Positions 53,091 to 62,417 of a stretch of 64,000 nucleotides of DNA are shown in pieces. The stretch covers positions 1,488,001 to 1,552,000 of the forward strand of contig NZ_CP194171.1 in NCBI RefSeq assembly GCF_050908845.1. The letters are read 5' to 3'. Source of the stretch: Marinobacterium_D sp050908845 (GTDB taxonomy: Bacteria; Pseudomonadota; Gammaproteobacteria; Pseudomonadales; Balneatricaceae). Below the pieces are notes generated by a model that saw only the letters and a program-made list of their open reading frames with translations, did not search any database and was not told the DNA's origin. Numbering within the stretch: the stretch's first letter is position 1; every line of letters starts with the position of its first letter. Made by a program: the position numbers and the translations under genes.

Positions 53091-53447
53091 ATGGGCTACC
53101 TGACGACTCATGTGCTGGATTCCGCTCACGGCTGTCCCGGCGAAAACATCCCGGTTTCACTGTACCGAATCGGCAGTGACCAGAGCCGGGAGCTGATCAA
53201 GCAGACAGTGACCAACGACGACGGCCGTTGCGACCAACCGGTACTCGCCGCTGAGGATTTCGTTAAAGGTGTTTACGAGCTCCAGTTCAGCGTCGGCGCT
53301 TATTACCGCGCACGCGGCGTCGAACTGCCGGAACCGGCCTTCCTCGATGAAGTGGTCCTGCGCTTCGGCATCGCCGACGAAGAAGAACACTACCATGTGC
53401 CGCTGCTGATCTCCCCGTACAGCTACTCGACTTATCGCGGCAGCTGA
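53091..53447 (+). CDS. uraH: 5-hydroxyisourate hydrolase
   Basis: 118 residues of the transthyretin-like family. The N-terminal LTTHVLDSAHGCPGENIPV and the C-terminal YRGS (in PYSYSTYRGS) are diagnostic, with the catalytic His, Arg and His/Tyr set. It converts 5-hydroxyisourate to OHCU. A signal peptide is absent, so the enzyme is cytoplasmic. It is divergent from puuE and followed by a terminator. Confidence 0.96.
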   Translation: MGYLTTHVLDSAHGCPGENIPVSLYRIGSDQSRELIKQTVTNDDGRCDQPVLAAEDFVKGVYELQFSVGAYYRARGVELPEPAFLDEVVLRFGIADEEEHYHVPLLISPYSYSTYRGS

Positions 53448-53463
53448 GTCGGCGCCAATTAGT

Positions 53464-53496
53464 AAAAAGCCGCCCGGGAGACCGAGCGGCTTTTTT
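53464..53496 (+). terminator. Intrinsic terminator of uraH
   Basis: AAAAAGCCGC pairs with GCGGCTTTTTT around CCGGGAGACCGA, giving a stem with a T run, 17 bases behind the uraH stop. Confidence 0.88.
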
Positions 53497-53615
53497 AGTG
53501 CTGTTCACAAACGCGCCTATGGAAGTAAAGATCGTTCAGTCAGTACTGAGGCATTACTGGCATAGAAAAATAACAGGGCACGTTCAAGTAGATCTTGCTT
53601 AGCGCAGCGAGATTT

Positions 53616-53844
53616 CCCCTTCTGCGCAGCCGAGCATCACAGACTGAAAGAGAAACAAGGGATCGACTGTCTGAGCGACGTAGGAGCGAGTTTGAGATCC
53701 CGCTCTTTCAGTCGAAAAGCACAGGGAAATCGGCGTAACCGATCAAGCGGCAGGGGCGGCTTCGGATTGTTAAGGTACTTGTCCGCATGTATGGACCGGG
53801 GACATAGGTAACAGAACGTTAACTCGCCAGCAGGCGAAACCCGC
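53616..53844 (+). repeat. Structured intergenic repeat, copy R3 (third hairpin disrupted)
   Basis: Outer stem CTGAAAGAG/CTCTTTCAG and inner GGGATC/GATCCC are intact; compared with R1 and R4 the inner stem has changed on both sides. ATCGGC...CCGAT is kept. In the fourth hairpin the 3' arm is replaced by about 30 bases (53787-53817, containing GGACCGGGGACATAGGTAAC), possibly a relic of another insertion. Confidence 0.85.
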
Positions 53845-53920
53845 GTCCAGCCAAGACGCCAGGCTAGTCATATATGATTTCGTTGGCTAAGCCCGACCAG
53901 TCAAACAAGTAGCCAAGGTG

Positions 53921-54538
53921 TTACTTAATCAACACCACACTCCCAATCCCCACAAACAATCCCGCACTGGCACGATTGAAGTGCTCCAGGTTACGACCGT
54001 TCTTCAACACCGGCGTCAGCAGACGCGCACCGCCGCCATAGGCCAGCTTGCAGATCAGGTCGAGCACACACCAGCTCAGGCACATCACCAGCAGCTGCGG
54101 CAGCAGCGCCGTATCCGGTGAGATGAACTGCGGCAGGAAGGCGACGAAGAACAGAATATCCTTCGGGTTACTGATCCCCAGCGTAAAAGCCCGCACAAAC
54201 ATCCGCGATGCCAGTGGCTTGGCCGGTTGGGCGTCTGCGGCCTGAGTGCCCTGTGCCGCTTCCCGCCAGGCCTTGTAACCGAGCCAGATCAGGTAGCAGG
54301 CGCCGGCATAGCGGATCACCGAGAACAGTGTCTCGGAGGCGGCCAGCAGGGCGCCAAGTCCGGTTGCCGAGGCTGTCAGCAGGGTCAGTGAGGCGAGGGT
54401 GCCGCCGACGAAAGCTGGCAGACTGCGTCGGATGCCGTGGTTAAGGCTGTTGGCCACCATCAACAGCGACAGCGGGCCGGGGATCAGGATCACCAGCAGG
54501 GAGGCCAGGCAGAACAGGGACCAGCTTTCAAAACTCAT
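53921..54538 (-). CDS. LysE/RhtB-family exporter
   Basis: 205 residues with about six membrane helices. The N-terminal pattern LVILIPGPLSLLMVANSLNHG and GTLASLTLLTASATGLGALL are typical of LysE/RhtB amino-acid exporters. Start ATG at 54538 (MSFESWSLFCLASLL) fits the family; the frame is open 15 codons further. The substrate is unknown. It lies between repeat R3 and the xanthine permease, and need not belong to purine metabolism. Confidence 0.85.
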   Translation of the reverse strand: MSFESWSLFCLASLLVILIPGPLSLLMVANSLNHGIRRSLPAFVGGTLASLTLLTASATGLGALLAASETLFSVIRYAGACYLIWLGYKAWREAAQGTQAADAQPAKPLASRMFVRAFTLGISNPKDILFFVAFLPQFISPDTALLPQLLVMCLSWCVLDLICKLAYGGGARLLTPVLKNGRNLEHFNRASAGLFVGIGSVVLIK

Positions 54539-54616
54539 AACAGGATTACTCAAATAAAGTGGGCCACCATCCGGGGCCCACATCAGGGTTTCAGGGTTTA
54601 GTCATTCAACGTGCCA

Positions 54617-56059
54617 TCAGGGCAGGAAGATAAACTTGGCGATAAATATCGCTGTCAGCGCCCAGACACCTGCGCTGATCGATGCGGCTTTGCCGGTGCA
54701 CAGCTTCAACGCCGTGTAGGAGACAAAGCCCACCGCGATGCCGTTGGCGATGGAGAAGGTCAGCGGCATCATGATCGTAGTCAGAATGGCCGGCGTAAAC
54801 TCGGTCATATCCTCCCAGTCGATTTTCGCCAGTGAGCCCATCATCAGCATGGCAACGTAGATCAGGGCGCCATCCACCGCGAAGGCGGGCAGCATCTGTG
54901 CCAGCGGCAGCAGAAACAGGCCGAACAGGAACATCACGCCAATCACCACCGCGGTGAGGCCGGTACGACCGCCTGCTGATACCCCGGCGGCCGACTCCAC
55001 GTAGGAGGTCACCGGCGGGCAGCCAAAGGCGGTACCGATCACAGAGGAGATGGAGTCCGCCTTCAGCGACTTGTCCAGCCCCTCGATCTTGCCGTTTTCA
55101 TCCTGCAGGTTGGCGCGCTGGGCAACGCCCATCAGGGTGCCGGCGGTGTCAAAGATGTTCACGAACAGGAAGGTGATGATCACCGGAATCAGGGCGACTT
55201 CAAACGCACCGGCGATATCCAGCTGCATAAACACCGGGGCCAGGTCGGCAAAGTTCGGCACGGCAACCAGTCCGCCCTCCGGCCAGGCCACAAAGCCTGA
55301 AGCCGGCGCCCAGTCGACACTGACGGTAAAGAATTCATAAGGCAGTACGGCAGCCATGATGAAAGCGATGGCGGTGGTGATGCCGATGCCGAGAATAACC
55401 GAGCCGAATACGCCGCGGTAGCTGAGGATGCTGATCAGCAGAAAGCTCAGCAGGCCAAGTGCCGGTGCTTCCGGGCCGAACTGGCCGAAGCCGAAGTGGG
55501 TCAGGTCAGCCAGGGCGACCACGTTGTCCGGGTTCGGCACGACCAGGCCGGTGAAGCGCAGACCGATAAAGCCGAGGAACAGGCCGACACCGGCGGTCAT
55601 CGCCAGACGCAGGCTGAGAGGAATACTGTTGAGCATCCACTCACGCAGCCGGGTCACACTCATTAGCACAAACAGGATACCGGAGAGGAACACCGCCCCC
55701 AGGGCGATCTGCCAGCTGTAATCCATCTCCATGACAACGGTAAAGGTGAAGAAGGCGTTAAGGCCCATGCCCGGTGCCAGGCCGATCGGCCAGTTGGCAT
55801 AGACACCCATAAAAATAGTGGCGATGGCGGCGCCGATACAGGTGGCCAGAAACAGTCCGTCGAACGGCATGCCCGTTTTGGACATGATGATTGGATTCAG
55901 AAAGATGATGTAAGACATGGTGATAAAGGTGGTCAGACCCGCGATCACCTCGGTCCGTACATCGGTTTTATGTTCGTGAAGTTTGAAAAAACGGTCTAGA
56001 AACCGGCGGCTATCCGGCGGAGTCGTGTCCTGTGCTATTTCTTGCTCTATGCGTTCCAC
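54617..56059 (-). CDS. Purine permease, NCS2/AzgA-like family
   Basis: 480 residues with about 12-14 membrane helices. The N-terminal RTEVIAGLTTFITMSYIIFLNP and FDTAGTLMGVAQRANLQDENG are typical of the AzgA/GhxP-type branch of the NCS2 family, which transports adenine, guanine and hypoxanthine. It would supply substrate for guaD and xdhABC. The start is GTG at 56059, eight bases after AGGAG. The promoter region is shared with gntR and contains a TGTATACA palindrome. Confidence 0.9.
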   Translation of the reverse strand: MERIEQEIAQDTTPPDSRRFLDRFFKLHEHKTDVRTEVIAGLTTFITMSYIIFLNPIIMSKTGMPFDGLFLATCIGAAIATIFMGVYANWPIGLAPGMGLNAFFTFTVVMEMDYSWQIALGAVFLSGILFVLMSVTRLREWMLNSIPLSLRLAMTAGVGLFLGFIGLRFTGLVVPNPDNVVALADLTHFGFGQFGPEAPALGLLSFLLISILSYRGVFGSVILGIGITTAIAFIMAAVLPYEFFTVSVDWAPASGFVAWPEGGLVAVPNFADLAPVFMQLDIAGAFEVALIPVIITFLFVNIFDTAGTLMGVAQRANLQDENGKIEGLDKSLKADSISSVIGTAFGCPPVTSYVESAAGVSAGGRTGLTAVVIGVMFLFGLFLLPLAQMLPAFAVDGALIYVAMLMMGSLAKIDWEDMTEFTPAILTTIMMPLTFSIANGIAVGFVSYTALKLCTGKAASISAGVWALTAIFIAKFIFLP

Positions 56060-56602
56060 AACGTTATCTCCTGGAGGGGGATTTCTGGGCCCAATTTTAT
56101 TTTTATAAATGACGGCAGCTAATTCTGCTCGCCGGGATGTTGTGTTTCATTCCCTGGAACTCGGGAGGCGGTGAACAGATCCTTACCTTCTTGGCGTGAC
56201 CCTGAGTGTTCAGGGATCTGGCAGCGCTTTGCTGCGAAGTGATCTTTCATTCGGCGTAACCTCCCTCGGCACTGTCCTTGATCGAGCTATGCTCAATTGT
56301 GCTTTATTTGATCTTAAAATTGTATACATAAAATTCAACCCCGGAGTCAGGTTTTTTCGTACAGCGAAATCTAAAATCGATGAATGAGATCGATATTGAG
56401 CGGAATCGGGGGGCAATTACTTATTGCGGACGGGGCTTTGTGGATTGAGCCAATCCTGGAGGAAAAGGTTGTGATCACTTGTTGGGATAGATGCAGGGAT
56501 TAATGTGTACAAAAAATGAGCCAAAGTGTACGATTTGCCCATATATCCCGGCCGGCGGCCTTTCCCGGTTCGGTGCCGTGACTAGATAGCGAATGAAGCC
56601 TT
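56060..56602. promoter_or_regulatory. Permease-gntR divergent control region with TGTATACA-like sites
   Basis: 543 gene-free bases. TGTATACA at 56321-56328 is identical to the sites upstream of puuE and uraH. TGTGTACA at 56504-56511 and a half site GTGTAC at 56526-56531 lie about 75-100 bases before gntR and could give autoregulation. The region near 56140-56300 holds no recognised element. Confidence 0.6.
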
Positions 56603-57340
56603 ATGAGTCGGTTAACGGAAGTAAGGAAAAGTGATCCCATGAAGGGAGAGAAGAAAACCCAGGACGATATCGTTTACGAACATATCTTCGACGCCATCCT
56701 GGAACAGCGGCTGGCGCCGGGGACCAAGCTGAACGAAGAGTCGTTGGGTGAGATTTTTGGTGTCAGCCGTACCATCATACGGCGCGCACTGGCCCGGCTC
56801 GGCTATGAACAGGTTGTGGTTTTGCGGCCGAACCGGGGGGCAGTCGTTGCCAGCCCAACCCTTGATGAAGCCCGGCAGATTGTCTTTGCCCGCCGCGTGG
56901 TGGAAAAAGCGGTTACCGAACTGGTGTGTGAGAACGCCGACGCGAGCCAGATTGAACAGTTGAAGCAGATGGTGCGCGACGAGCAGGCCTGCTTTGACCG
57001 TGGCGACCTGGGCGCGGGCATCCGTTTATCCGGCGAGTTTCATCTATTCCTGGCTGAAATCGCGAAGAACCCGCCGCTGCTGAGCTTCCAGCGCAGCCTG
57101 GTCTCACTCTGCTCGCTGATCATCGCCCAGTATGAAAAGGGCGAGACCAAGTCCCACTGCTCCTATGATGAGCACTTCGAGCTGATCGACGCCTTCGCAC
57201 AGCGTGACAAGGAAAAGTCGGTCGCGCTGATGATGCATCACCTGGATCACATCGAGGACAAGCTGAACCTGGGCGATGAAAAGGAAGAGAATGATCTTAA
57301 GTCGATCTTTTCCAATGTGATGAGTCGCAAAACCAGCTAA
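56603..57340 (+). CDS. GntR-family regulator (FCD subfamily), probable purine-pathway regulator
   Basis: 245 residues. An N-terminal winged helix (IVYEHIFDAILEQRLAPGTK, then LGEIFGVSRTIIRRALARL) is followed by an FCD-type effector domain with SGEFHLFLAEIA and HCSYDEHFELIDAF supplying the metal-binding His residues. Comparable regulators (HpxS in Klebsiella) control purine degradation. ATG at 56603 is used; ATG at 56639 is a possible alternative. TGTATACA palindromes in the nearby promoter regions are likely operators. Confidence 0.88.
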   Translation: MSRLTEVRKSDPMKGEKKTQDDIVYEHIFDAILEQRLAPGTKLNEESLGEIFGVSRTIIRRALARLGYEQVVVLRPNRGAVVASPTLDEARQIVFARRVVEKAVTELVCENADASQIEQLKQMVRDEQACFDRGDLGAGIRLSGEFHLFLAEIAKNPPLLSFQRSLVSLCSLIIAQYEKGETKSHCSYDEHFELIDAFAQRDKEKSVALMMHHLDHIEDKLNLGDEKEENDLKSIFSNVMSRKTS

Positions 57341-57360
57341 TCGATCCGGTTGGTCGCAAG

Positions 57361-57388
57361 AAAACGCCCTAGCTAGGGCGTTTTTTTA
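57361..57388. terminator. Palindromic terminator after gntR
   Basis: A 24-bp perfect palindrome, AAAACGCCCTAG and its complement, followed by TTTT. It can work in both directions and lies 20 bases behind the gntR stop. Confidence 0.9.
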
Positions 57389-57451
57389 TGGCCGTATCTA
57401 AATCACCTTTTATAAGTCTTACTGCCCAATTCGCTAAGTGCAGCAAGGTTT

Positions 57452-57650
57452 CCCCTTCTGCGCAGCCGAGCATCGCAGGCTGAAAGAGAAACAAGGGACA
57501 GGCTGTTTGAGGCGTAGCCGAGTTTCCTGTCCCGCTCTTTCAGTCGAGAAGCACAGGGAAATCGGCGCAGCCGATCAAGCGGCAGGGGCGGTTTGGGATT
57601 GTTAAGGCGCTTGTCCGCACAAGCGCCTTAACTCGCCTGCAGGCGAAAGC
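57452..57650 (+). repeat. Structured intergenic repeat, copy R4
   Basis: Outer stem CTGAAAGAG/CTCTTTCAG, inner GGGACAGG/CCTGTCCC, then TCGGC...GCCGA and GTTAAGGCGCTTGT/ACAAGCGCCTTAAC. The fourth stem differs from those of R1 and R2 at several paired positions yet stays fully paired. The rest of 57341-57781 has a terminator and no gene. Confidence 0.88.
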
Positions 57651-57781
57651 GGCATAAGGGAGTGCATCAATCTTGATGAGGCAGACAGCAAGCATTTAGA
57701 GCGCTACAGCATCTTTGTTCTCCGCCGGGAAGCGGGAGCAACGCGGCCACGCAATTCTTGGCGCTTTACTGTGGCGCCGGG

Positions 57782-59107
57782 CTAATCTCGGTTATAGACC
57801 TTCTCACCCATCGCAAAGGTTTCCTTTACCGCCCGGTCATCACCCAGCGTCATCAACACAAACAGGCGCTCCTCCAGCGATTTGGCCTGCTGCATGCGAT
57901 AACTCATCAGTGGCGTGGCGTTGTAATCCAGCACCACGAAGTCCGCTTCGCTGCCCGGTTCCAGGGTGCCGACCTGCTGGTCCAGCTCCAGCGCGCGGGC
58001 GCCGCCCAGGGTGGCCAGGTAGAACGATTTGAATGGGTGCAGCTTGGTGCCCTGTAGCTGCATCACCTTGTACGCCTCATTGAGAGTCTGCAGCATCGAG
58101 AAGCTGGTGCCGGCGCCCACATCGGTACCCAGCCCGACCTTGATCTTGTGCTGCTCCGCCTGGGGCAGATTGAACAGGCCGCTGCCAAGGAACAGGTTGG
58201 AGGTGGGGCAGAAGGCGATGGCAGAGTCGGTCTCGGCCAGGCGCTGGCACTCCTCGTCACACAGGTGTACGCCGTGGGCGAACACCGAGCGCTTGCCGAG
58301 CAGGTTGTGGTGGTCGTACACATCCAGATAGCCGTTCTGCTCAGGGAACAGTTCCTTGACCCACTCGATCTCATTGCGGTTTTCCGACAAATGCGTGTGC
58401 AGGTACAACCCTTCATGTTCACGCAGGAGCTGTCCGGCGGTGGCCAGCTGTTCCGGGCTGCTGGTCGGCGCAAAGCGGGGAGTTACCGCGTAGTGCAGGC
58501 GGCCTTTGCCGTGCCAGCGCTCAATCAGCGCCTTGCTGTCCCGGTAACCGGTTTCCGGGGTGTCGGTCAGCGCCTCCGGTGCATTGCGGTCCATCATCAC
58601 CTTGCCGGCGATCATGCGCAGATTGCGTTTCTCCGCCGTGCTGAAGAAGGCATCCACCGACTGTGGATGGACGGTACCGAACACCAGCGCGGTGGTGGTG
58701 CCGTTGCGTAGCAGCTCGTTAACGAAAATTTCGGAGACCTCAGCGGCATGGGCCGGGTCGGCGAACTGTTGTTCGGCGGGGAAGGTGTAATTTTCCAGCC
58801 AGTCCAGCAACTGTTCGCCGTAGGAGGCGATCATGCCGGTCTGGGGATAATGGATATGGGTGTCGATAAAGCCCGGGGTGATCAGGGCATCCCGGTAATG
58901 GTGGATGCTGGTGCCTGAACCCAGGGTTTTCGCGATTTCTGCCGCGTCACCCAGTGCGGTGATGCGACCGTTCTCGACGACCAGCATGCCGTCTTCAAAG
59001 TAGCGGTAGCTGTTCTCAAGACCGAGCTCGGCCGGGTCGCCGAGGCTGTGGAGTATGGCGGCACGGTAGGCTGTGGTACCGCTGGCATGGGTGGCTGTAT
59101 CTGTCAT
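57782..59107 (-). CDS. guaD: Guanine deaminase
   Basis: 441 residues of the amidohydrolase superfamily. Zn ligands: ALITPGFIDTHIHYPQTGMI (HxH), THLSENRNEIEWV, SVFAHGVHLCDEEC and GLGTDVGAGTSFSMLQTL. It converts guanine to xanthine and ammonia in the cytoplasm. It is the last gene of the operon xdhABC-guaD on the minus strand, 41 bases after xdhC. Confidence 0.95.
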   Translation of the reverse strand: MTDTATHASGTTAYRAAILHSLGDPAELGLENSYRYFEDGMLVVENGRITALGDAAEIAKTLGSGTSIHHYRDALITPGFIDTHIHYPQTGMIASYGEQLLDWLENYTFPAEQQFADPAHAAEVSEIFVNELLRNGTTTALVFGTVHPQSVDAFFSTAEKRNLRMIAGKVMMDRNAPEALTDTPETGYRDSKALIERWHGKGRLHYAVTPRFAPTSSPEQLATAGQLLREHEGLYLHTHLSENRNEIEWVKELFPEQNGYLDVYDHHNLLGKRSVFAHGVHLCDEECQRLAETDSAIAFCPTSNLFLGSGLFNLPQAEQHKIKVGLGTDVGAGTSFSMLQTLNEAYKVMQLQGTKLHPFKSFYLATLGGARALELDQQVGTLEPGSEADFVVLDYNATPLMSYRMQQAKSLEERLFVLMTLGDDRAVKETFAMGEKVYNRD

Positions 59108-59148
59108 GTGGTTTTTTCCGGTATTGCGTATTGAGGGGAAGCAGCCTG

Positions 59149-59976
59149 TTAAATCGCAAGCCGTTCCACCGCTGCTGTTTCGATAGGGGGCTTGGACTCG
59201 GCGCCGAATGCCGCGTTGTACTGGGCGATCACCTCGCCGGCCACGGAGACAGCGATCTCCGCCGGCAGTTTGCCCTTCACCTCCGGGATGCCCATGGGGC
59301 AGGTCATCCGCTCCAGCAGGGTGTCGTCGAAGCCCTTGGCCTTCAATCGGTGCTCGAACTTTTTCCGTTTGGTCTCGGAGCCGATCAGACCGAAGTACTT
59401 GAAGTCGTTGCGCTTCAGGATCGCTTCGCTGAGCTCCTGGTCCAGCTGGTGGTTATGGGTCATCACGATGAAGTAGCTGTCGGCCGGTTGCTGCGCGATT
59501 TCGTCCACGGGGAACTCGTTGACCACTTTTTCCACACCCTCCGGCAGCGTGGCCGGGAACTCTTCCTCCCGGGCATCGACCCAGCGGATGCGGCAGGGCA
59601 GGGTGGCCAGGATCGGCACCAGAGCCCGGCCGACGTGGCCGGCGCCGAACAGAACGATCTGCACGATGCCGGTGTTGAGCGGTTCAAACAGCAGAGTGGT
59701 GGCCCCGCCGCAGCACTGGCCGAGGCTCGCGCCGAGGGAGAAACGCTCCAGACGCGGCTGGCTCTGTTTCTCCTCCAGCATGGCACGGGCGATCTTGATC
59801 GATTTGTGCTCCAGGTGGCCGCCACCGATGGTATCGAACCGTTCGTTGGCGCTGACCAGCATCTTGGCGCCGGCATTGCGCGGTGTTGAGCCGCGCTCGT
59901 CCACGACGGTGATCATCACCGCCGGGGTGGCGTCGGCTTCAAGCTGGCTCAGGGCCTTGATCCACTCGCTGTTCAT
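59149..59976 (-). CDS. xdhC: Xanthine dehydrogenase accessory protein XdhC
   Basis: 275 residues. The N-terminal pattern VVDERGSTPRNAGAKMLVS and GGGHLEHKSIKIAR and the central SLGASLGQCCGGATTLLFEP (CCGG motif) are typical for XdhC/CoxI proteins. It inserts the sulfurated molybdenum cofactor into the XdhB subunit. It lies 47 bases after xdhB. A C-terminal Rossmann-like part (VLFGAGHVGRALVPIL) is present. Confidence 0.94.
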   Translation of the reverse strand: MNSEWIKALSQLEADATPAVMITVVDERGSTPRNAGAKMLVSANERFDTIGGGHLEHKSIKIARAMLEEKQSQPRLERFSLGASLGQCCGGATTLLFEPLNTGIVQIVLFGAGHVGRALVPILATLPCRIRWVDAREEEFPATLPEGVEKVVNEFPVDEIAQQPADSYFIVMTHNHQLDQELSEAILKRNDFKYFGLIGSETKRKKFEHRLKAKGFDDTLLERMTCPMGIPEVKGKLPAEIAVSVAGEVIAQYNAAFGAESKPPIETAAVERLAI

Positions 59977-60023
59977 AGTTCAGCTCCCCAGTTTTTGTTG
60001 TTGTCTTTAGCGTTACGGGGCTC

Positions 60024-62417
60024 TCAGGCCAGTTCGGTGACGGCGTCACTATCGGTTCGCTGAGTAGACTCTTCCATCGCGCGGATCGCCCAGAGCACCC
60101 GCTCGGGTGTGGCCGGTGCGTCGATGGCCGGGCTGACCCGGTAGTCGGCGACACTGGCGATCGCATCCTTGATGGCGCAGTACACGGAGATACCCAGCAT
60201 GAACGGCGGCTCGCCCACCGCCTTGGAGTGGTAGACGGTGTCCTCGGCGTTTTTGCGGTTCTCCACCAGCCGCACGCGGAAGTCGATCGGCATATCGGTC
60301 ACCGCCGGGATCTTGTAGCTGGCCGGGCCCGAGGTCATTAGCCGGCCCTGGTCGTTCCAGACCAGCTCTTCCGAGGTGAGCCAGCCGGCGCCCTGGACGA
60401 AGGCGCCTTCGACCTGGCCGATATCGATGGCCGGGTTCAGGGAGGCGCCCACGTCGTGAAGGATGTCGGCGCGAAGGATCTTGTATTCTCCGGTCAGGGT
60501 ATCGACCACCACCTCGCTGCAGGCCACGCCGTAGGCGAAGTAGTAGAACGGCCGGCCGCGGGCGTTGTCGCGGTCGTAGTAGATCTTCGGCGTGCGGTAA
60601 AAACCGGTGCTCGACAGCGAGATCTGGTTGAAGTACGCCAGCTGGATAAACTCGGCAAACGGCAGTACCTCGTCGCGGACCACCACGTGGTTGTTGCGGA
60701 ACTCCACATCCTCTTCGGTCACATTGAAGTGGCGGGCGGCGAACTCGACCAGGCGCTGCTTGATGGTGCGGGCAGCGTTCTGGGCCGCTTTACCGTTCAG
60801 GTCGGCACCGGACGAGGCTGCGGTGGGCGAGGTGTTCGGGACCTTGTCGGTGTTGGTGGCGGTGATCTGGATGGTATCGAAGTCCACCTGGAACTCTTCG
60901 GCGACGACCTGGGCCACCTTGGTGTTCAGCCCCTGACCCATCTCGGTACCGCCGTGGTTCAGGTGGATACTGCCGTCGGTGTAGATATGGATCAGCGCGC
61001 CGGCCTGGTTGAGATGGGTGGCGGTAAAGGAGATGCCGAACTTCACCGGCGTCAGTGCCAGACCCTTTTTCAGGATCGGGCTCTTGCGGTTGTACTCGCG
61101 GATCGCCTGGCGACGGGCCTGGTAATCGCAGCTTTGCTCCAGGTCGTCGATCATCTCCGGCAGGGCGTTGTCCTCTACTTTCTGGAAGTAGTGGGTGGTG
61201 TCGCGGCCCTCGCCACCGTAAAGGTTGTGCTTGCGCACCTCCAGCGGATCCTTGCCCAGGCGGCGGGCGATATCATCGAGAATAATCTCCGGCATGATCA
61301 GCCCCTGGGGGCCGCCGAAACCGCGGTAGGCGGTGTTGGAGGCCAGGTTGGTCTTGCAGCGGTAACCGGTAATGGTGGCATCGCCGAGATAGTAGCCGTT
61401 ATCGCTGTGGAACATGGCGCGGTCGACGATGGAGTTGGACAGGTCCGGTGAGTAACCGCAGTTGCCGGCCAGTTTCATCTCGCAGCCGGTGATGCGGCCG
61501 TTGTCGTCAAAGCCCACCTCATACTGGTTGAAGAAGGGGTGGCGCTTGCCGGTCATCATCATGTCTTCCATGCGCGGCAGGCGCATCTTCGCCGGTCGGC
61601 GGGTGAGGTGAGCGACAACCGCGGCGAGGCAGGCGGGCATCGCCGCCTGGGTTTCTTTGCCGCCGAAGCCGCCGCCCATGCGGCGCATGTCGATCTGCAC
61701 GTTATTGAACGAGACGCCCAGTACCTCGGCCACCAGCTTCTGGATCTCGGTGGGGTTCTGGCTGGAGGTAAACACGATCATGCCGCCATCTTCGGTGGGC
61801 ACCACCGAGGAGATCTGGGTCTCCAGGTAGAAATGCTCCTGGCCGCCGATATGCACACTGGCCGAAGTGCGGTGCTTGGCCGATGCCAGGGCAGTCGTGG
61901 AATCGCCGCGCTTATGGGTGTGCGGTTCGGTGACGAACCTTTCCTGCTCCAGCGCCTGCTCGACAGAGAGCACCGGTTCGAGCTCTTCGTACTCGACGAT
62001 GGCCGCCATGGCCGCCTTGCGGGCGGTTTCCAGATCGTTGGCGGCCACCGCCAGTACCGGCTGGCCGAAGTACTCGACAACGCCGTCTGCCAGCAGCGGA
62101 TCACCCGGCGCCACGGCGCCGATATCGAGCTGGCCCGGCACATCCCGGGCGGTGATGGCGATGGCAACACCGGGGAAGTTGTAGCAGGGGCTCACATCCA
62201 ATTTGGTGATGCGGGCGTGCGCCTTCTCCGACATACGGGCGTAAACGTGCAGCTGGTTGGGAAACTCCAGGCGGTCGTCGACGTAGATCGCTTCGCCGCT
62301 GACCTGCTTGGCCGCGCTTTCATGTTTGACGCTGCGGCCCACGCCGGTGACCAGGCTCTGCTTGGTCAGCTCCAGCATTTCGGCGTAGGTTTTTTTGTTC
62401 TTGTTGTGATTAGACAT
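60024..62417 (-). CDS. xdhB: Xanthine dehydrogenase molybdenum-binding subunit
   Basis: 797 residues, the length of bacterial XdhB. RRMGGGFGGKETQAAM and AYRGFGGPQGLI belong to the substrate and cofactor pocket, and GGTEMGQGLNTKVAQV and EPPFMLGISV near the C-terminus complete it; the catalytic Glu lies in the last of these. The complex oxidises hypoxanthine and xanthine to urate. Its start overlaps the xdhA stop by eight bases. Confidence 0.96.
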   Translation of the reverse strand: MSNHNKNKKTYAEMLELTKQSLVTGVGRSVKHESAAKQVSGEAIYVDDRLEFPNQLHVYARMSEKAHARITKLDVSPCYNFPGVAIAITARDVPGQLDIGAVAPGDPLLADGVVEYFGQPVLAVAANDLETARKAAMAAIVEYEELEPVLSVEQALEQERFVTEPHTHKRGDSTTALASAKHRTSASVHIGGQEHFYLETQISSVVPTEDGGMIVFTSSQNPTEIQKLVAEVLGVSFNNVQIDMRRMGGGFGGKETQAAMPACLAAVVAHLTRRPAKMRLPRMEDMMMTGKRHPFFNQYEVGFDDNGRITGCEMKLAGNCGYSPDLSNSIVDRAMFHSDNGYYLGDATITGYRCKTNLASNTAYRGFGGPQGLIMPEIILDDIARRLGKDPLEVRKHNLYGGEGRDTTHYFQKVEDNALPEMIDDLEQSCDYQARRQAIREYNRKSPILKKGLALTPVKFGISFTATHLNQAGALIHIYTDGSIHLNHGGTEMGQGLNTKVAQVVAEEFQVDFDTIQITATNTDKVPNTSPTAASSGADLNGKAAQNAARTIKQRLVEFAARHFNVTEEDVEFRNNHVVVRDEVLPFAEFIQLAYFNQISLSSTGFYRTPKIYYDRDNARGRPFYYFAYGVACSEVVVDTLTGEYKILRADILHDVGASLNPAIDIGQVEGAFVQGAGWLTSEELVWNDQGRLMTSGPASYKIPAVTDMPIDFRVRLVENRKNAEDTVYHSKAVGEPPFMLGISVYCAIKDAIASVADYRVSPAIDAPATPERVLWAIRAMEESTQRTDSDAVTELA

